Source: CAZGMJ01 sp964526785 (GTDB lineage: Bacteria; Planctomycetota; Phycisphaerae; Sedimentisphaerales; Anaerobacaceae). From it: a DNA stretch of 64,000 nt. The position numbers and the translations under genes are program-made. This document shows, one piece after another, positions 38,803 to 46,306 of the stretch. Where the stretch lies: NCBI GenBank assembly GCA_964526785.1, contig CAZGMJ010000003.1, forward strand, positions 124,001-188,000. The letters run 5' to 3'. Below the pieces are notes generated by a model. The model was not told the DNA's origin and ran no database searches. It saw nothing but the letters and a program-made list of their open reading frames with translations. Position 1 is the stretch's first letter, and every line of letters starts with the position of its first letter.

Positions 38803-39132
38803 CTAGTCGTCATCATTGATTTTCACATTCACACTCGGATCTTTGGCTGAATCAAAATCACCCATCTTCCCATAGCTGTTCACCTTGCCATTTATAAGCC
38901 TGACGTAATATTCATCAGTAATACCCTCGTAGGCATCATCGTCGGTGGCTGACAAGTTGTATCGAAGAATCTCTTGACCCTGGCCTGGAGAGGCTGTGCT
39001 GTTAGGCCTTCCCATAACTGAAATAACTTCTTGCTTAGTCATGCCTAAACTTAGGCGATTCATTTTATGAGCAGTCGCACAGCCAGCAATAACCACAACA
39101 CTCGCTAAAATTAATGTAGATAGGATTTTCAT
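38803..39132 (-). CDS. Small lipoprotein, BamE/SmpA-like (cassette gene)
   Basis: A 109-residue lipoprotein: signal peptide ILSTLILASVVVIAGC with a lipobox (IAGC) and mature cysteine at position 18. The following segment NRLSLGMTKQEVISVMGRPN matches the GMTxxEVxxxxGxP signature shared by SmpA/OmlA/BamE-fold proteins. The C-terminus is aspartate-rich. AAGGAG precedes the ATG. In this setting it is probably an accessory envelope protein, not the BAM component. Confidence 0.8.
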   Translation of the reverse strand: MKILSTLILASVVVIAGCATAHKMNRLSLGMTKQEVISVMGRPNSTASPGQGQEILRYNLSATDDDAYEGITDEYYVRLINGKVNSYGKMGDFDSAKDPSVNVKINDDD

Positions 39133-39147
39133 TAGATTCTCCTTCTT

Positions 39148-39210
39148 GCCGAACGCTTCGGCGATCAGGGGCGCGGCGAAGCCGCGTCCGTCTGCATCGC
39201 CTTGTTAGGC
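39148..39210 (-). other. attC recombination site
   Basis: Minus-strand cores GCCTAAC (a perfect RYYYAAC) and GTTCGGC enclose arms with AAGGCGATGCAG against CTGATCGCCG and one extra base, then a GC-rich loop. The stop codon of the HExxH protein lies in the R'' core. Confidence 0.85.
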
Positions 39211-39762
39211 GCCACCCCCAGTCTCAAGGGCTGGCGCGACCTGGGTCCAGATAGCGTCTGTGCGCGTCTCGATGACACTCATGAGATTCTGCGGGAGCCT
39301 GCCGTTGTCGAAGCTCCGTTGCAGTGAATAGGCGAGTTGCTCAAGAGGGCTTTGCTCGTACCCGAACTGAACAAGCCCGACACCGTACGCAAGGAGAAAG
39401 TTGTCTACACCGAGCCTCTCCCACTGAACGACGTGGACCAGTTCGTGGAAGTGCAGGCTCTCGGAAGCCTGGCCTTGCTGAAGGAAGAACGTGTCCTTGA
39501 ATGTGATCCCAGCAAACGACATCTGTTGGACGGGGGCCAGCTCTGGCAAGCCAAAGCTGTCGACCGGGGGGAACGGCACGCGAGGCACCGTGACCACCTT
39601 GGCACGCTCTAGGAGCTCCAGTGGAAAGCAGGTGGGCAGACGTGTGAAGCCCAGCGTGCTAACTGCGCGAGTTCGTTCCGCATGATCGTTCAAGAAGTCG
39701 TCGATCCACTTTCGGATGCCGGGAAGTGCTGCGTGGAACCGGTGAATGGTCTCGTCTTGCAT
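39205..39762 (-). CDS. Cassette protein with HExxH motif, possible metallopeptidase
   Basis: About 185 residues from ATG 39762, which has GGAAGAG upstream; the longer frame to 39840 would run through an attC site. The only recognisable motif is HFHELVHVVQW (about 115-125), containing HELVH, an HExxH zinc-binding pattern, followed by a glutamine-rich segment with E residues that might supply a third ligand. No signal peptide is present. Function is unassigned; DUF4157-like metallopeptidases are one possibility. The stop codon is in an attC core. Confidence 0.72.
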   Translation of the reverse strand: MQDETIHRFHAALPGIRKWIDDFLNDHAERTRAVSTLGFTRLPTCFPLELLERAKVVTVPRVPFPPVDSFGLPELAPVQQMSFAGITFKDTFFLQQGQASESLHFHELVHVVQWERLGVDNFLLAYGVGLVQFGYEQSPLEQLAYSLQRSFDNGRLPQNLMSVIETRTDAIWTQVAPALETGGGA

Positions 39763-39777
39763 CTCTCTTCCTTGTGC

Positions 39778-39833
39778 GCCTAACGTGGACATCTGCGGCG
39801 GCGGTAGCCGTCCGTAGCATGGCTTTGTTCGGT
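39778..39833 (-). other. attC recombination site
   Basis: Minus-strand cores ACCGAAC (R'') and GTTAGGC (a perfect GTTRRRY) enclose partly paired arms (GCCATGCTACGG against GCAGATGTCC). The stem is less regular than in the neighbouring sites, but the cores, spacing and position just after the SIR2-like gene are right. Confidence 0.72.
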
Positions 39834-39842
39834 GCTGCATAT

Positions 39843-40934
39843 CTATTTCATATGAAAGGCTGCATGTTTAACATACGCTGCTGCAGAACGAAAGTAGTGA
39901 AGACCAGGTGCTTGGGTCAGATCGACATACCGTTGAAACACTGCCGGATTTGGATCGATAACATGAAACTCCCTCATGTTTTTGCTCTTCCGGATGCTCC
40001 TGCTGATAAGGTTTGCGCTTTCAAAGTCTGTGGGCGGACATGAATACCCGAATATGACAACCTTCTTCGCCGCTGTCAGCGCAATTTCTGCCTTATCCCA
40101 AAGCGGATGGATGGCTTCGTGCAATATCCCTGCCTTGTGCGTGACCGGAGGGACTATTAGCGGGAAAGTGTATTCTCTCCTATTGCCTGTAAAAGTCATA
40201 TCCGGTACCACTTGGTATCTTGGCGTCACACGGTAGCCTCGTTTCGCATTCAGAATGGCACCCTTAGATATTTTCCGTGTATGGTGCGTTGAGTACCAAT
40301 TTAAAGATCCATGCAACTTCAGGACGCGGATTGTTGACTCGCCAGTTTTGCCTCTGGAAAAGGCTTCCACTGAATCCCCTCTCGGCGAACTAAGGCGTTT
40401 GCGAACTCCGTCGAGTTGATAGCAGTCGGGGAAATTGAAAATGCGGCCATGTTTCTTGGTTCTTCCCGTCTTCTGAAGATGATCCAGAAGTTTTTCAATA
40501 TGTAGATCCTGATTGAATGTAATAATGCAGATTTCTTCAGGTGCGATACCATTGTCAAGCATCTGCGCAATCACACGGTATAAATTTGAGCGGTTCGTAG
40601 GGAGTAAAGGATTGTTTGTGTCAGCAATGCGCCGATTGAAGAGCATGATTAGCGACCTGAAAACCGCAACGGCCTTCTCTTCTAGCTTGGGGTTATGTAT
40701 GTCCGCGTAAATCATCGCCATCGCTTGCTCTAGGCTATCATGGCTGTTGTCTGTTGGATCAAGATCGTACGTTTCCTTGAGATACTTGGTAATTCTACCA
40801 AATTCTCTGTAGCCGAGTGGTTGTGCGGAAGAGAAAAACCCTCTGTCCAATGGGGGGCGTCGTTTTGCTGGAGCCCTGATCGCATCGCTCAATGTTGAGC
40901 CGGCACCGATGATCACTAAAAACTTGGTATTCAT
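39843..40934 (-). CDS. SIR2-like domain protein (cassette gene)
   Basis: About 363 residues from ATG 40934, with GAGGAGA upstream; the frame is open nine codons earlier. The start MNTKFLVIIGAGST is a Rossmann glycine motif, and ITFNQDL, LKLHGSLNW and IFGYSCPPTDFES match the pattern of SIR2-like (SIR2_2) proteins, which bind or hydrolyse NAD+. Related proteins act in phage defence, for instance the SIR2 effectors of Thoeris and DSR systems. Here it stands alone in a cassette, so a defence role is an inference. It ends 10 bp before an attC. Confidence 0.82.
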   Translation of the reverse strand: MNTKFLVIIGAGSTLSDAIRAPAKRRPPLDRGFFSSAQPLGYREFGRITKYLKETYDLDPTDNSHDSLEQAMAMIYADIHNPKLEEKAVAVFRSLIMLFNRRIADTNNPLLPTNRSNLYRVIAQMLDNGIAPEEICIITFNQDLHIEKLLDHLQKTGRTKKHGRIFNFPDCYQLDGVRKRLSSPRGDSVEAFSRGKTGESTIRVLKLHGSLNWYSTHHTRKISKGAILNAKRGYRVTPRYQVVPDMTFTGNRREYTFPLIVPPVTHKAGILHEAIHPLWDKAEIALTAAKKVVIFGYSCPPTDFESANLISRSIRKSKNMREFHVIDPNPAVFQRYVDLTQAPGLHYFRSAAAYVKHAAFHMK

Positions 40935-41033
40935 GACGTAGTATCTTCTCCTCACACCCAACTATGGTTATATGGTTTCTTGATAACAACTATGGTCCGC
41001 GAGATCGCGGCATAAGACCCCTCTAACAATTCT

Positions 41034-41246
41034 CTAGTAACGCCAGTATTTGCAGAGCTTTATGTCCTGTTCTGCAATGAACGCGGGGGGATGTATGGTT
41101 TCTATATGAGACACCTTTGAATTTCCTGCACTCCGTCCCTTTCGGTGGCCGAACAACGCAGAATGCCTCACAGTTTCGCCCTTGATTACATACACAATAA
41201 TGCCGCCTCTAAAGACAATACTATACCGCAATAGACAAGCTTTCAA
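41034..41246 (-). CDS. Small open frame of unknown status at the array boundary
   Basis: A 70-residue frame, not recognised. It could be a cassette gene upstream of the GTTGGGT core at 40956-40962, or a remnant, since the C-terminal part (HPPAFIAEQDIKLCKYW) looks like the end of a larger protein. The sequence between it and the SIR2-like gene has the R' core but no convincing R'' partner. Confidence 0.35.
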   Translation of the reverse strand: MKACLLRYSIVFRGGIIVYVIKGETVRHSALFGHRKGRSAGNSKVSHIETIHPPAFIAEQDIKLCKYWRY

Positions 41247-41609
41247 GCAAAAACATGCCGGATCAACGCAAGGTCACGATAGGCCGAGCAGAGACGAGAA
41301 TGGTCGTACAAATGATTGTACCTCGCTCAACCGCCGCAATTCCCCTAACCGCAAACATTCAACCTCCGCGCCCTCTGCACTGCAACCTGTCAACTTCTTG
41401 CTTTTTGTGCACGATTTCCTGCGGGTGTGTTCATAATTGCCGTTAGGGCAGGATGTTACGCTCTGTTTTGGACTTTGAGTTTTTCTATTCGAATTTGTTT
41501 CGGATTTCGGATTTAGTCCTTCGGATTTGGCTCCAGCCAAAGGCCGCCCTCCGCCCTCTGCCGCCTCCCAAGCACTTAACCTCTGTGCCCTCTGTCGCCT
41601 GGCAAACAC
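41247..41609. other. Intergenic region with short dispersed-type repeats
   Basis: No gene is supported. The stretch 41485-41530 consists of (T)TCGGATTT units (TTTCGGATTTCGGATTT), and 41540-41641 is a 34-bp tandem repeat listed separately. A related unit, AACCTCCGCGCCCTCTGCA, occurs at 41360-41380. The region separates the cassette array from the hydrogenase operon. Confidence 0.6.
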
Positions 41610-41641
41610 TTAACCTTTGCGATCTCTGCGGCTCCCAAATA
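41540..41641. repeat. Three-copy tandem repeat, period 34 bp
   Basis: Units start at about 41540, 41574 and 41608. The common core is ACTTAACCTYTGYG followed by CTCTGYSGCY and CAAA. The last unit runs into the 3' end of the maturation-protease gene and supplies its final codons and stop. Similar CTCTGCG-type repeats are scattered in many bacterial genomes. Confidence 0.75.
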
Positions 41642-42107
41642 TACGGCTCAGAACCTCCGCAAGCTCCCGCACCACCGATTCCACCTCATCCGACGGCCCC
41701 CGCCCCAGTTCCATCTGCCCCGGCTGAATCCCGACAAAAACAACGCCGACCTCGATCTGCCGCCGTATCAAATCAACGAACAGCCGCGGCGACAGACTGT
41801 GCGTGGACATCGCCACCCCGCTTAACTCCTCAACCTCGAAAAGCCTCGCCGTCCCCGCCTCACCCCCGAAATCCGCAGCGTCGATAATAACCAGATGCTC
41901 CGGCCGCGCCCGCACAATCCGCTGAATGTAATTCTCCGGAACCGTCCCCGCATCCATCACGCTCGCACCCGCCCCGCCCTCGATCCTCCTGCAGACCAGC
42001 GGCCCGGCCGCATCGTCCCCCTTCAGATCGTTCCCCACCCCCAGAATCACCGTCCGCCTCCCCCGCAGCGACTCCAGCCTCCGCACAAGCTCCGCATCGA
42101 GCGCCAT
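41610..42107 (-). CDS. hycI: Hydrogenase maturation protease, HycI type
   Basis: A 165-residue endopeptidase that trims the C-terminus of a [NiFe]-hydrogenase large subunit once nickel is inserted. The N-terminal motif GVGNDLKGDDAAG and the acidic residues in DAGTVPEN and DAADFGG supply the expected nickel-sensing ligands; HSLSPRLF carries the conserved histidine. It is the last gene of the membrane hydrogenase operon and is the natural processing enzyme for the group 4 large subunit there. The last nine or so codons come from a tandem repeat. Confidence 0.92.
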   Translation of the reverse strand: MALDAELVRRLESLRGRRTVILGVGNDLKGDDAAGPLVCRRIEGGAGASVMDAGTVPENYIQRIVRARPEHLVIIDAADFGGEAGTARLFEVEELSGVAMSTHSLSPRLFVDLIRRQIEVGVVFVGIQPGQMELGRGPSDEVESVVRELAEVLSRIFGSRRDRKG

Positions 42108-42113
42108 CGCAGC

Positions 42114-42737
42114 TCACAGCCTGATATTCAGTTCGCACTTGCACTTCGGACACAGTATCCGCATGAAATCCCGCGTCCGAAACTCCCCGCCGCCCGCGCT
42201 CGCCCGCTCCGCCTGCGCCTCGCCCCCAACCAGCTCGTCGCTCTTGGCCAGCAGCAGCCCCGGATTCGCGTACGCCAGCGGCCCCAGTGTTTCATACGTC
42301 CACACCAGATGCTTCTTCGCCCCGATCAGCGCCCCGCACTTCTCGCACAACTGCAAATCGAACGCGTGCGTCTCCTTCATCGCCTCGCGGTCCAGCCCCG
42401 CCAGGTCCCACTGCTGCGAAAGCCCGACCCCCTTCTCCGTCGTGCAGTTCTCGCTGCAGTTGCCGCAGAAAATGCACGCATCGTACCGATACGAAATCCG
42501 CCGAACCGGCTTCTCCGCCGCCAGATCGTCCTCCTGCTCCAAGGCCCGCGTCGGACACACGTTCACGCACGCCCCGCACCCGATACACGCCTCCAGATCG
42601 AATTCAACCTTGCCCCGATACCGCTCCGGCACCACGCACGGCTCGGCCGGAAAACGCGTCGTGAACCGCCGCCCCCCCAGCGTCGACGAAACCGCCACGC
42701 ACGCCTCTTTCAACTCTCTAAGCTTTGGCCAGCGCAC
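42114..42737 (-). CDS. Ferredoxin-type subunit of the membrane hydrogenase (NuoI/MbhN/EchF-like)
   Basis: A 207-residue iron-sulfur protein. Two [4Fe-4S] motifs are visible, CIGCGACVNVCP (about 51-62) and CIFCGNCSENCTT (about 87-99). Unusually, the extended C-terminus carries two further pairs, CEKCG and CPKCKC, resembling zinc ribbons. The first frame codon is a GTG with GAGG upstream. It would carry electrons toward the NuoB-like small subunit. It follows the mnh genes and precedes hycI by 6 bp. Confidence 0.88.
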   Translation of the reverse strand: MRWPKLRELKEACVAVSSTLGGRRFTTRFPAEPCVVPERYRGKVEFDLEACIGCGACVNVCPTRALEQEDDLAAEKPVRRISYRYDACIFCGNCSENCTTEKGVGLSQQWDLAGLDREAMKETHAFDLQLCEKCGALIGAKKHLVWTYETLGPLAYANPGLLLAKSDELVGGEAQAERASAGGGEFRTRDFMRILCPKCKCELNIRL

Positions 42738-42793
42738 CTCGAAAACCTCCCGGTCAAATCAACCGTCAAACGTCTTTACCAAACCATACCCCC

Positions 42794-43132
42794 TCACTCC
42801 GCCTTCTCCCCCGCGTGCCCGGCGTACTTGTCCACCACGCTGTGCTCCCACAACTCCACACCCGCCGCATACGAACCCTTCGCAATCGCATGCGCCGCCG
42901 TCGGCGACGTGATCAGAATAAACGCCGCGCAGATCAGCGCCTTGGCCGCAATCGCCCCGGACCCGCACGCAATCGCCACCCCCACCAGCAGCATGATCGT
43001 CCCCAGCGTCACACACTTCGTCGACGCCTGCAGACGATTGTACACATCCGGAAAACGCACCAGCCCGATGCATCCGAAAATGTCGAACAGAATCCCGACC
43101 ACAATCAGCATATATGCGAATACGTCACTCAT
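42794..43132 (-). CDS. mnhG: Na+/H+ antiporter subunit MnhG/MrpG
   Basis: About 112 residues from ATG 43132 (MSDVFAYMLIVVGILFDIFG), three membrane helices. The segment GCIGLVRFPDVYNRLQASTK is the MnhG signature. The gene overlaps the mnhF stop by 8 bp. MnhG is a small subunit of the Mrp Na+/H+ antiporter, here part of the hydrogenase operon. Confidence 0.93.
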   Translation of the reverse strand: MSDVFAYMLIVVGILFDIFGCIGLVRFPDVYNRLQASTKCVTLGTIMLLVGVAIACGSGAIAAKALICAAFILITSPTAAHAIAKGSYAAGVELWEHSVVDKYAGHAGEKAE

Positions 43133-43391
43133 CGAAACTTCGGCCCTCCAGGAACTTCGCCAGCGCAATGGTCCCGATAAAACTCAACAGCGCCCACGCG
43201 ATGCCCACGTTCAGATAGAAATCCTTGCCCGTCGCCAGCGCCAGCAGCCCGCAGAACCCGACGATAACGATGCCGAGAATATCGATCGCAACCGTCCGGT
43301 CCGGCGCCGTCGGCCCGCGCCCGATTCGATACAGACACAGAAAGCAGCAAATCAATAACCCGAAATAGAACAGCCCAGTCAGTATTTCCAT
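43125..43391 (-). CDS. mnhF: Na+/H+ antiporter subunit MnhF/MrpF
   Basis: An 88-residue protein with three membrane helices. GPTAPDRTVAIDILG is the conserved MnhF segment with its charged residue. Length and position between mnhE and mnhG match the standard Mrp order. Confidence 0.93.
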   Translation of the reverse strand: MEILTGLFYFGLLICCFLCLYRIGRGPTAPDRTVAIDILGIVIVGFCGLLALATGKDFYLNVGIAWALLSFIGTIALAKFLEGRSFDE

Positions 43392-43430
43392 ATTCGTTTC
43401 TCCGCCGGTTCGCCGTCTGCGATCCCCGGC

Positions 43431-43934
43431 CTACTCGAATATCTTCTGCAAAAACCACTCGAACTTCTTCGCGATCTGCTCCGTCGCCTGCTCGACGTCC
43501 TCGGACTGCACGTTGATCCAGTGCACGAAAAGCCGCCCGTCGTCCGTCAGATCGACCGTCAGCGTGCCCGGCGTCAGCGTGATCGAATTCGCCAGCGCCG
43601 TAATCGCCGAATCGCTCTTCAGGTTCGTCCTGACCTCCACAATCCCCGGCTTGATCGGCATCTTCGGATGCACCGCCCGGTACACCACATCCAGATTCGC
43701 CTTGATCACGTAATAGAAAAACACGGGCACATACAACACGAACCAGAACGCCCGCACGGGCGACAGAAACACATGATGCTCTCTCGGCAGCATCTCATGA
43801 AACAACACCGCAACTATCGCCGACGCAATCAGACCCGCCACGACCACCTGAATATCGACCCCGCCCCCGACAAAAGGCCACGTCAGCAGCATCCAGATCA
43901 CAAAAGCCAGCACGAAATAGATCAGCCGTCTCAT
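43431..43934 (-). CDS. mnhE: Na+/H+ antiporter subunit MnhE/MrpE
   Basis: About 167 residues from ATG 43934; a TTG two codons earlier is also in frame. Two or three N-terminal membrane helices (FVLAFVIWMLLTWPFV) precede a soluble C-terminal domain that includes ANSITLTPGTLTVDL, the typical MrpE signature. The soluble end contains VHWINVQSEDVEQATEQI. Confidence 0.93.
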   Translation of the reverse strand: MRRLIYFVLAFVIWMLLTWPFVGGGVDIQVVVAGLIASAIVAVLFHEMLPREHHVFLSPVRAFWFVLYVPVFFYYVIKANLDVVYRAVHPKMPIKPGIVEVRTNLKSDSAITALANSITLTPGTLTVDLTDDGRLFVHWINVQSEDVEQATEQIAKKFEWFLQKIFE

Positions 43935-43946
43935 AAGCAACTCGCA

Positions 43947-45464
43947 TCACGTATTCATTATTGCCATCGCGTACCCGAAACCGTCCGTCAACGTCTCCAC
44001 CGCCGGCTCCAGAATGCTCCCCCGCAGACTCGGCACAAGCACCAGCAGCCCCATCAGCACACACAGACACGCCAGAAACGCCATCGCCAGCAGCATCGAA
44101 CCCGTATTCTCCCGCACCCCCGAAAGATTCTCAGGCAGTTCGCCCAGGAAAATATACCGCTGCACCTTCAAGAACGAAATCAACGTCACCAGACTCACAA
44201 CCACCGTCACCACCGCCAGACCGATGAAGCCCGCCTGCACCGCCGCAATCACCAGTATCATCTTGCTCCAGAACCCGTTGAACGGCGGCACGCCCGCGAT
44301 CGCCGCCGACGCCACCGTGCACGTCGTGCGCGTATAAGGCAGCCGCTCCACCAGCCCGCCCATCTCCTTGAGCTGCCGCGTTCCCGTCGCCATCTCCACC
44401 GAACCGCTCGCCAGAAACAGCAGCGACTTGAACACCGCGTGGTTCACCAGATGAAACAACCCGCCCAGGATAGCCAGCGCCGCCCACTCGATCCTTCCCC
44501 CGCGCGCCAGTATCAACGCCCCCATGCCGATACCCAGAACGACGTACCCCATCTGCGAGATGCTGTGGTACGCAAGCAGCCGCTTGAAATCCCACTGCCC
44601 GACCGCCAGAAACACCCCGATCACCATGCTCAATACACCCAGCACGATCAGGATCCACGCCACCATCACCGACACGCCGAAAATGTTGAACACCAGACGA
44701 GCGATCGCATACACCCCAAGAGCCTTGATCAGCACGCCCGACAGCATCGCCGAAATCGGCGCCGGCGCTGCCGGATGCGCATCCGGCAGCCACGCATGAA
44801 ACGGCACCAGCGCCGCCTTCAACCCGAATCCCGCGATGAACAGAGCCAGTGCAAATGTCAGCCCGCGATTCAAACCCGACCCCTGAACCGACCGCGAAAT
44901 ATACGCCATATTCAGCGATCCCGTATTGCCGTAAACCAGCGCCACGCCCAGCAGGATCATCGCCGACGCCACGCTGCCCAGCACCATATACTTGAACGAC
45001 GCCTCCAGTTCCTCATGCTCGCAGCCAAAGCCAACCAGTGCGTAGGACGCAATCGACGCGATCTCCAGAAAAACAAAGAGGTTGAAAATGTCCCCCGACA
45101 GCACCACGCCGTTCATGCCCGCAATCATCAGCATGAACAGACTCAGGTACTTCGCCTTGGCCGTATACTGCTCCATGTACCGAATGCTGAACACCACCGC
45201 CGCCGCGCTCACGATACTGATCGCCAGCAGCAGCAGCGAACTCAGCCCGTCCAGCACCATGTTGATCCCCAGCGGTATCGACCACGTACCTATCTCATAT
45301 ACCGCGAACCTGCCGATCGACCCGACCGACAACGCCAGCAAAGCCAGCGTCACGATCGTCGCCAGGCCCGTCGCCCCCGCCTTCCCCCTCCTGCCGAACA
45401 ACGGCAGCACGAACGCCGTCACCAGCGGCAGCGCAACGAAAACAGGCAGCGGTATAGTGCTCAT
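43947..45464 (-). CDS. mnhD: Proton/sodium-translocating antiporter subunit MnhD (NuoN/L-like)
   Basis: A 505-residue polytopic protein with about 14 helices. The conserved lysine/histidine segments of the antiporter family are visible: ALVPFHAWLPDAHPAAPAPI, YHSISQMGYVVLGIGMG, and LEIASIASYALVGFG with the glutamate. It would translocate H+ or Na+ alongside MnhA-like subunits. It overlaps mnhC by 4 bp. Confidence 0.93.
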   Translation of the reverse strand: MSTIPLPVFVALPLVTAFVLPLFGRRGKAGATGLATIVTLALLALSVGSIGRFAVYEIGTWSIPLGINMVLDGLSSLLLLAISIVSAAAVVFSIRYMEQYTAKAKYLSLFMLMIAGMNGVVLSGDIFNLFVFLEIASIASYALVGFGCEHEELEASFKYMVLGSVASAMILLGVALVYGNTGSLNMAYISRSVQGSGLNRGLTFALALFIAGFGLKAALVPFHAWLPDAHPAAPAPISAMLSGVLIKALGVYAIARLVFNIFGVSVMVAWILIVLGVLSMVIGVFLAVGQWDFKRLLAYHSISQMGYVVLGIGMGALILARGGRIEWAALAILGGLFHLVNHAVFKSLLFLASGSVEMATGTRQLKEMGGLVERLPYTRTTCTVASAAIAGVPPFNGFWSKMILVIAAVQAGFIGLAVVTVVVSLVTLISFLKVQRYIFLGELPENLSGVRENTGSMLLAMAFLACLCVLMGLLVLVPSLRGSILEPAVETLTDGFGYAMAIMNT

Positions 45465-45838
45465 CCTTTCAGCCTCCGGATCTCGGTAATGTCAAATGTG
45501 CCGTATTTCTCGTACGTCCGCACGCATATCGAAATCATCAGCGCCAGCGACCCGAGGCTGATCACAATCGCCGTCAGAACCAGCGCCTGAGGAAGCGGAT
45601 CTACCGACGAACTGATGAAAGCCTGCACCGGCTGCATCTGCCCGCCCGCCGACCTGGTCACCTGGCCGTTCTCGATAATCGGCGCCACGCCTCCCGCTCG
45701 ATAACCGATCATAATCAGCAGCAGATTCACCGCGTACTCCATCACCACGATCCCGATGACAATCTTGACCATGTTCTTCTTCACGACCGCACAGTACAGC
45801 CCGATCATGAACAGCAGAAAACACAACGCGTAAGGCAT
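45461..45838 (-). CDS. mnhC: Na+/H+ antiporter subunit MnhC (NuoK-like)
   Basis: A 125-residue protein with three helices and the NuoK/MnhC pattern VVMEYAVNLLLIMIG, whose glutamate is the functional residue of this family. A polar insertion (PIIENGQVTRSAGGQ) precedes PLPQALVLTAIVISL, the conserved MnhC segment. Position and overlap fit the Mrp operon. Confidence 0.93.
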   Translation of the reverse strand: MPYALCFLLFMIGLYCAVVKKNMVKIVIGIVVMEYAVNLLLIMIGYRAGGVAPIIENGQVTRSAGGQMQPVQAFISSSVDPLPQALVLTAIVISLGSLALMISICVRTYEKYGTFDITEIRRLKG

Positions 45839-45856
45839 AGAACCGGCCCTTTCCTT

Positions 45857-46306
45857 TCAGCTCTCCTCGCCCGACCTGCGGAACACCGACAAAATGAAAA
45901 TCACAAGAAACAGCGACGCCCCCACCTTCAGCCCGATCGCAATATTGGACAGCGGAATCGTTCCCGAACTGATCAGCCTGAACGGCTCGCCGGGCAGATA
46001 CTTCTGGTACAGAAAATTGACGAAGAACACGCCGCCGAAGACAAATCCCAGCACCGCCACCAGCGCAAAGGCAAAGGCGCCGATGCAATCCAGCTTCGAA
46101 CCCAGTGACAACGGCAGATTCTCCTCCGCAAACTCCCTGCCGAACGCCAGCATCAACAGCACGTAGGACGACGCCAGAATCACACCGCCCGCAAATCCGC
46201 CGCCGGGCGTCAGATGCCCGAACAGAGTGATATAAATGCCGAACAGAAATATCAGCACCTTCACCCAACTGCTGATCGTCTTGACGATAACCGACATGCC
46301 CTTCAT
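45857..46306 (-). CDS. mnhB: Na+/H+ antiporter subunit MnhB
   Basis: A 149-residue protein with four membrane helices. YITLFGHLTPGGGFAGGVILA is the MnhB signature, and IPLSNIAIGLKVGASLFLVI closes the family pattern. It starts 4 bp inside the preceding fused subunit and so is coupled to it. Confidence 0.93.
   Translation of the reverse strand: MKGMSVIVKTISSWVKVLIFLFGIYITLFGHLTPGGGFAGGVILASSYVLLMLAFGREFAEENLPLSLGSKLDCIGAFAFALVAVLGFVFGGVFFVNFLYQKYLPGEPFRLISSGTIPLSNIAIGLKVGASLFLVIFILSVFRRSGEES

Larger units (their letters stand above)
36044..40962 (-). mobile_element. Integron cassette array without integrase (CALIN)
   Basis: At least five foldable attC sites (36044, 37933, 38739, 39148, 39778) alternate with minus-strand genes, each attC at or across the 3' end of a gene, exactly as in integron cassettes. 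Base composition is visibly lower in GC than the flanks. Four sites are spaced one per gene between 37933 and 39833; the stretch 36600-37670 (PIN/RHH pair and an 82-residue protein) has only degenerate candidates. The upstream limit is marked by GTTGGGT at 40956-40962, a perfect R' core, just before the SIR2-like gene. No intI gene or attI was found in the window. Confidence 0.8.

Noticed and set aside
40963..41033. Possible sixth attC site between the SIR2-like gene and the 70-residue frame
   Set aside because: It has a perfect R' core (GTTGGGT) and a CCGCGA/TCGCGG hairpin, but no R'' (xYYYAAC) core at the right distance; also contains a CAACTATGGT direct repeat. Kept only as the array limit.
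41274..41609. Minus-strand open frame of 111 codons next to hycI
   Set aside because: Its translation (including NPKSETNSNRKTQSPK) is the known look of translated dispersed repeats, not a conserved protein.
43521..45590. Plus-strand open frame of about 690 codons across mnhC-mnhE
   Set aside because: Histidine/arginine/glutamine-rich product, antisense to clear Mrp subunits.
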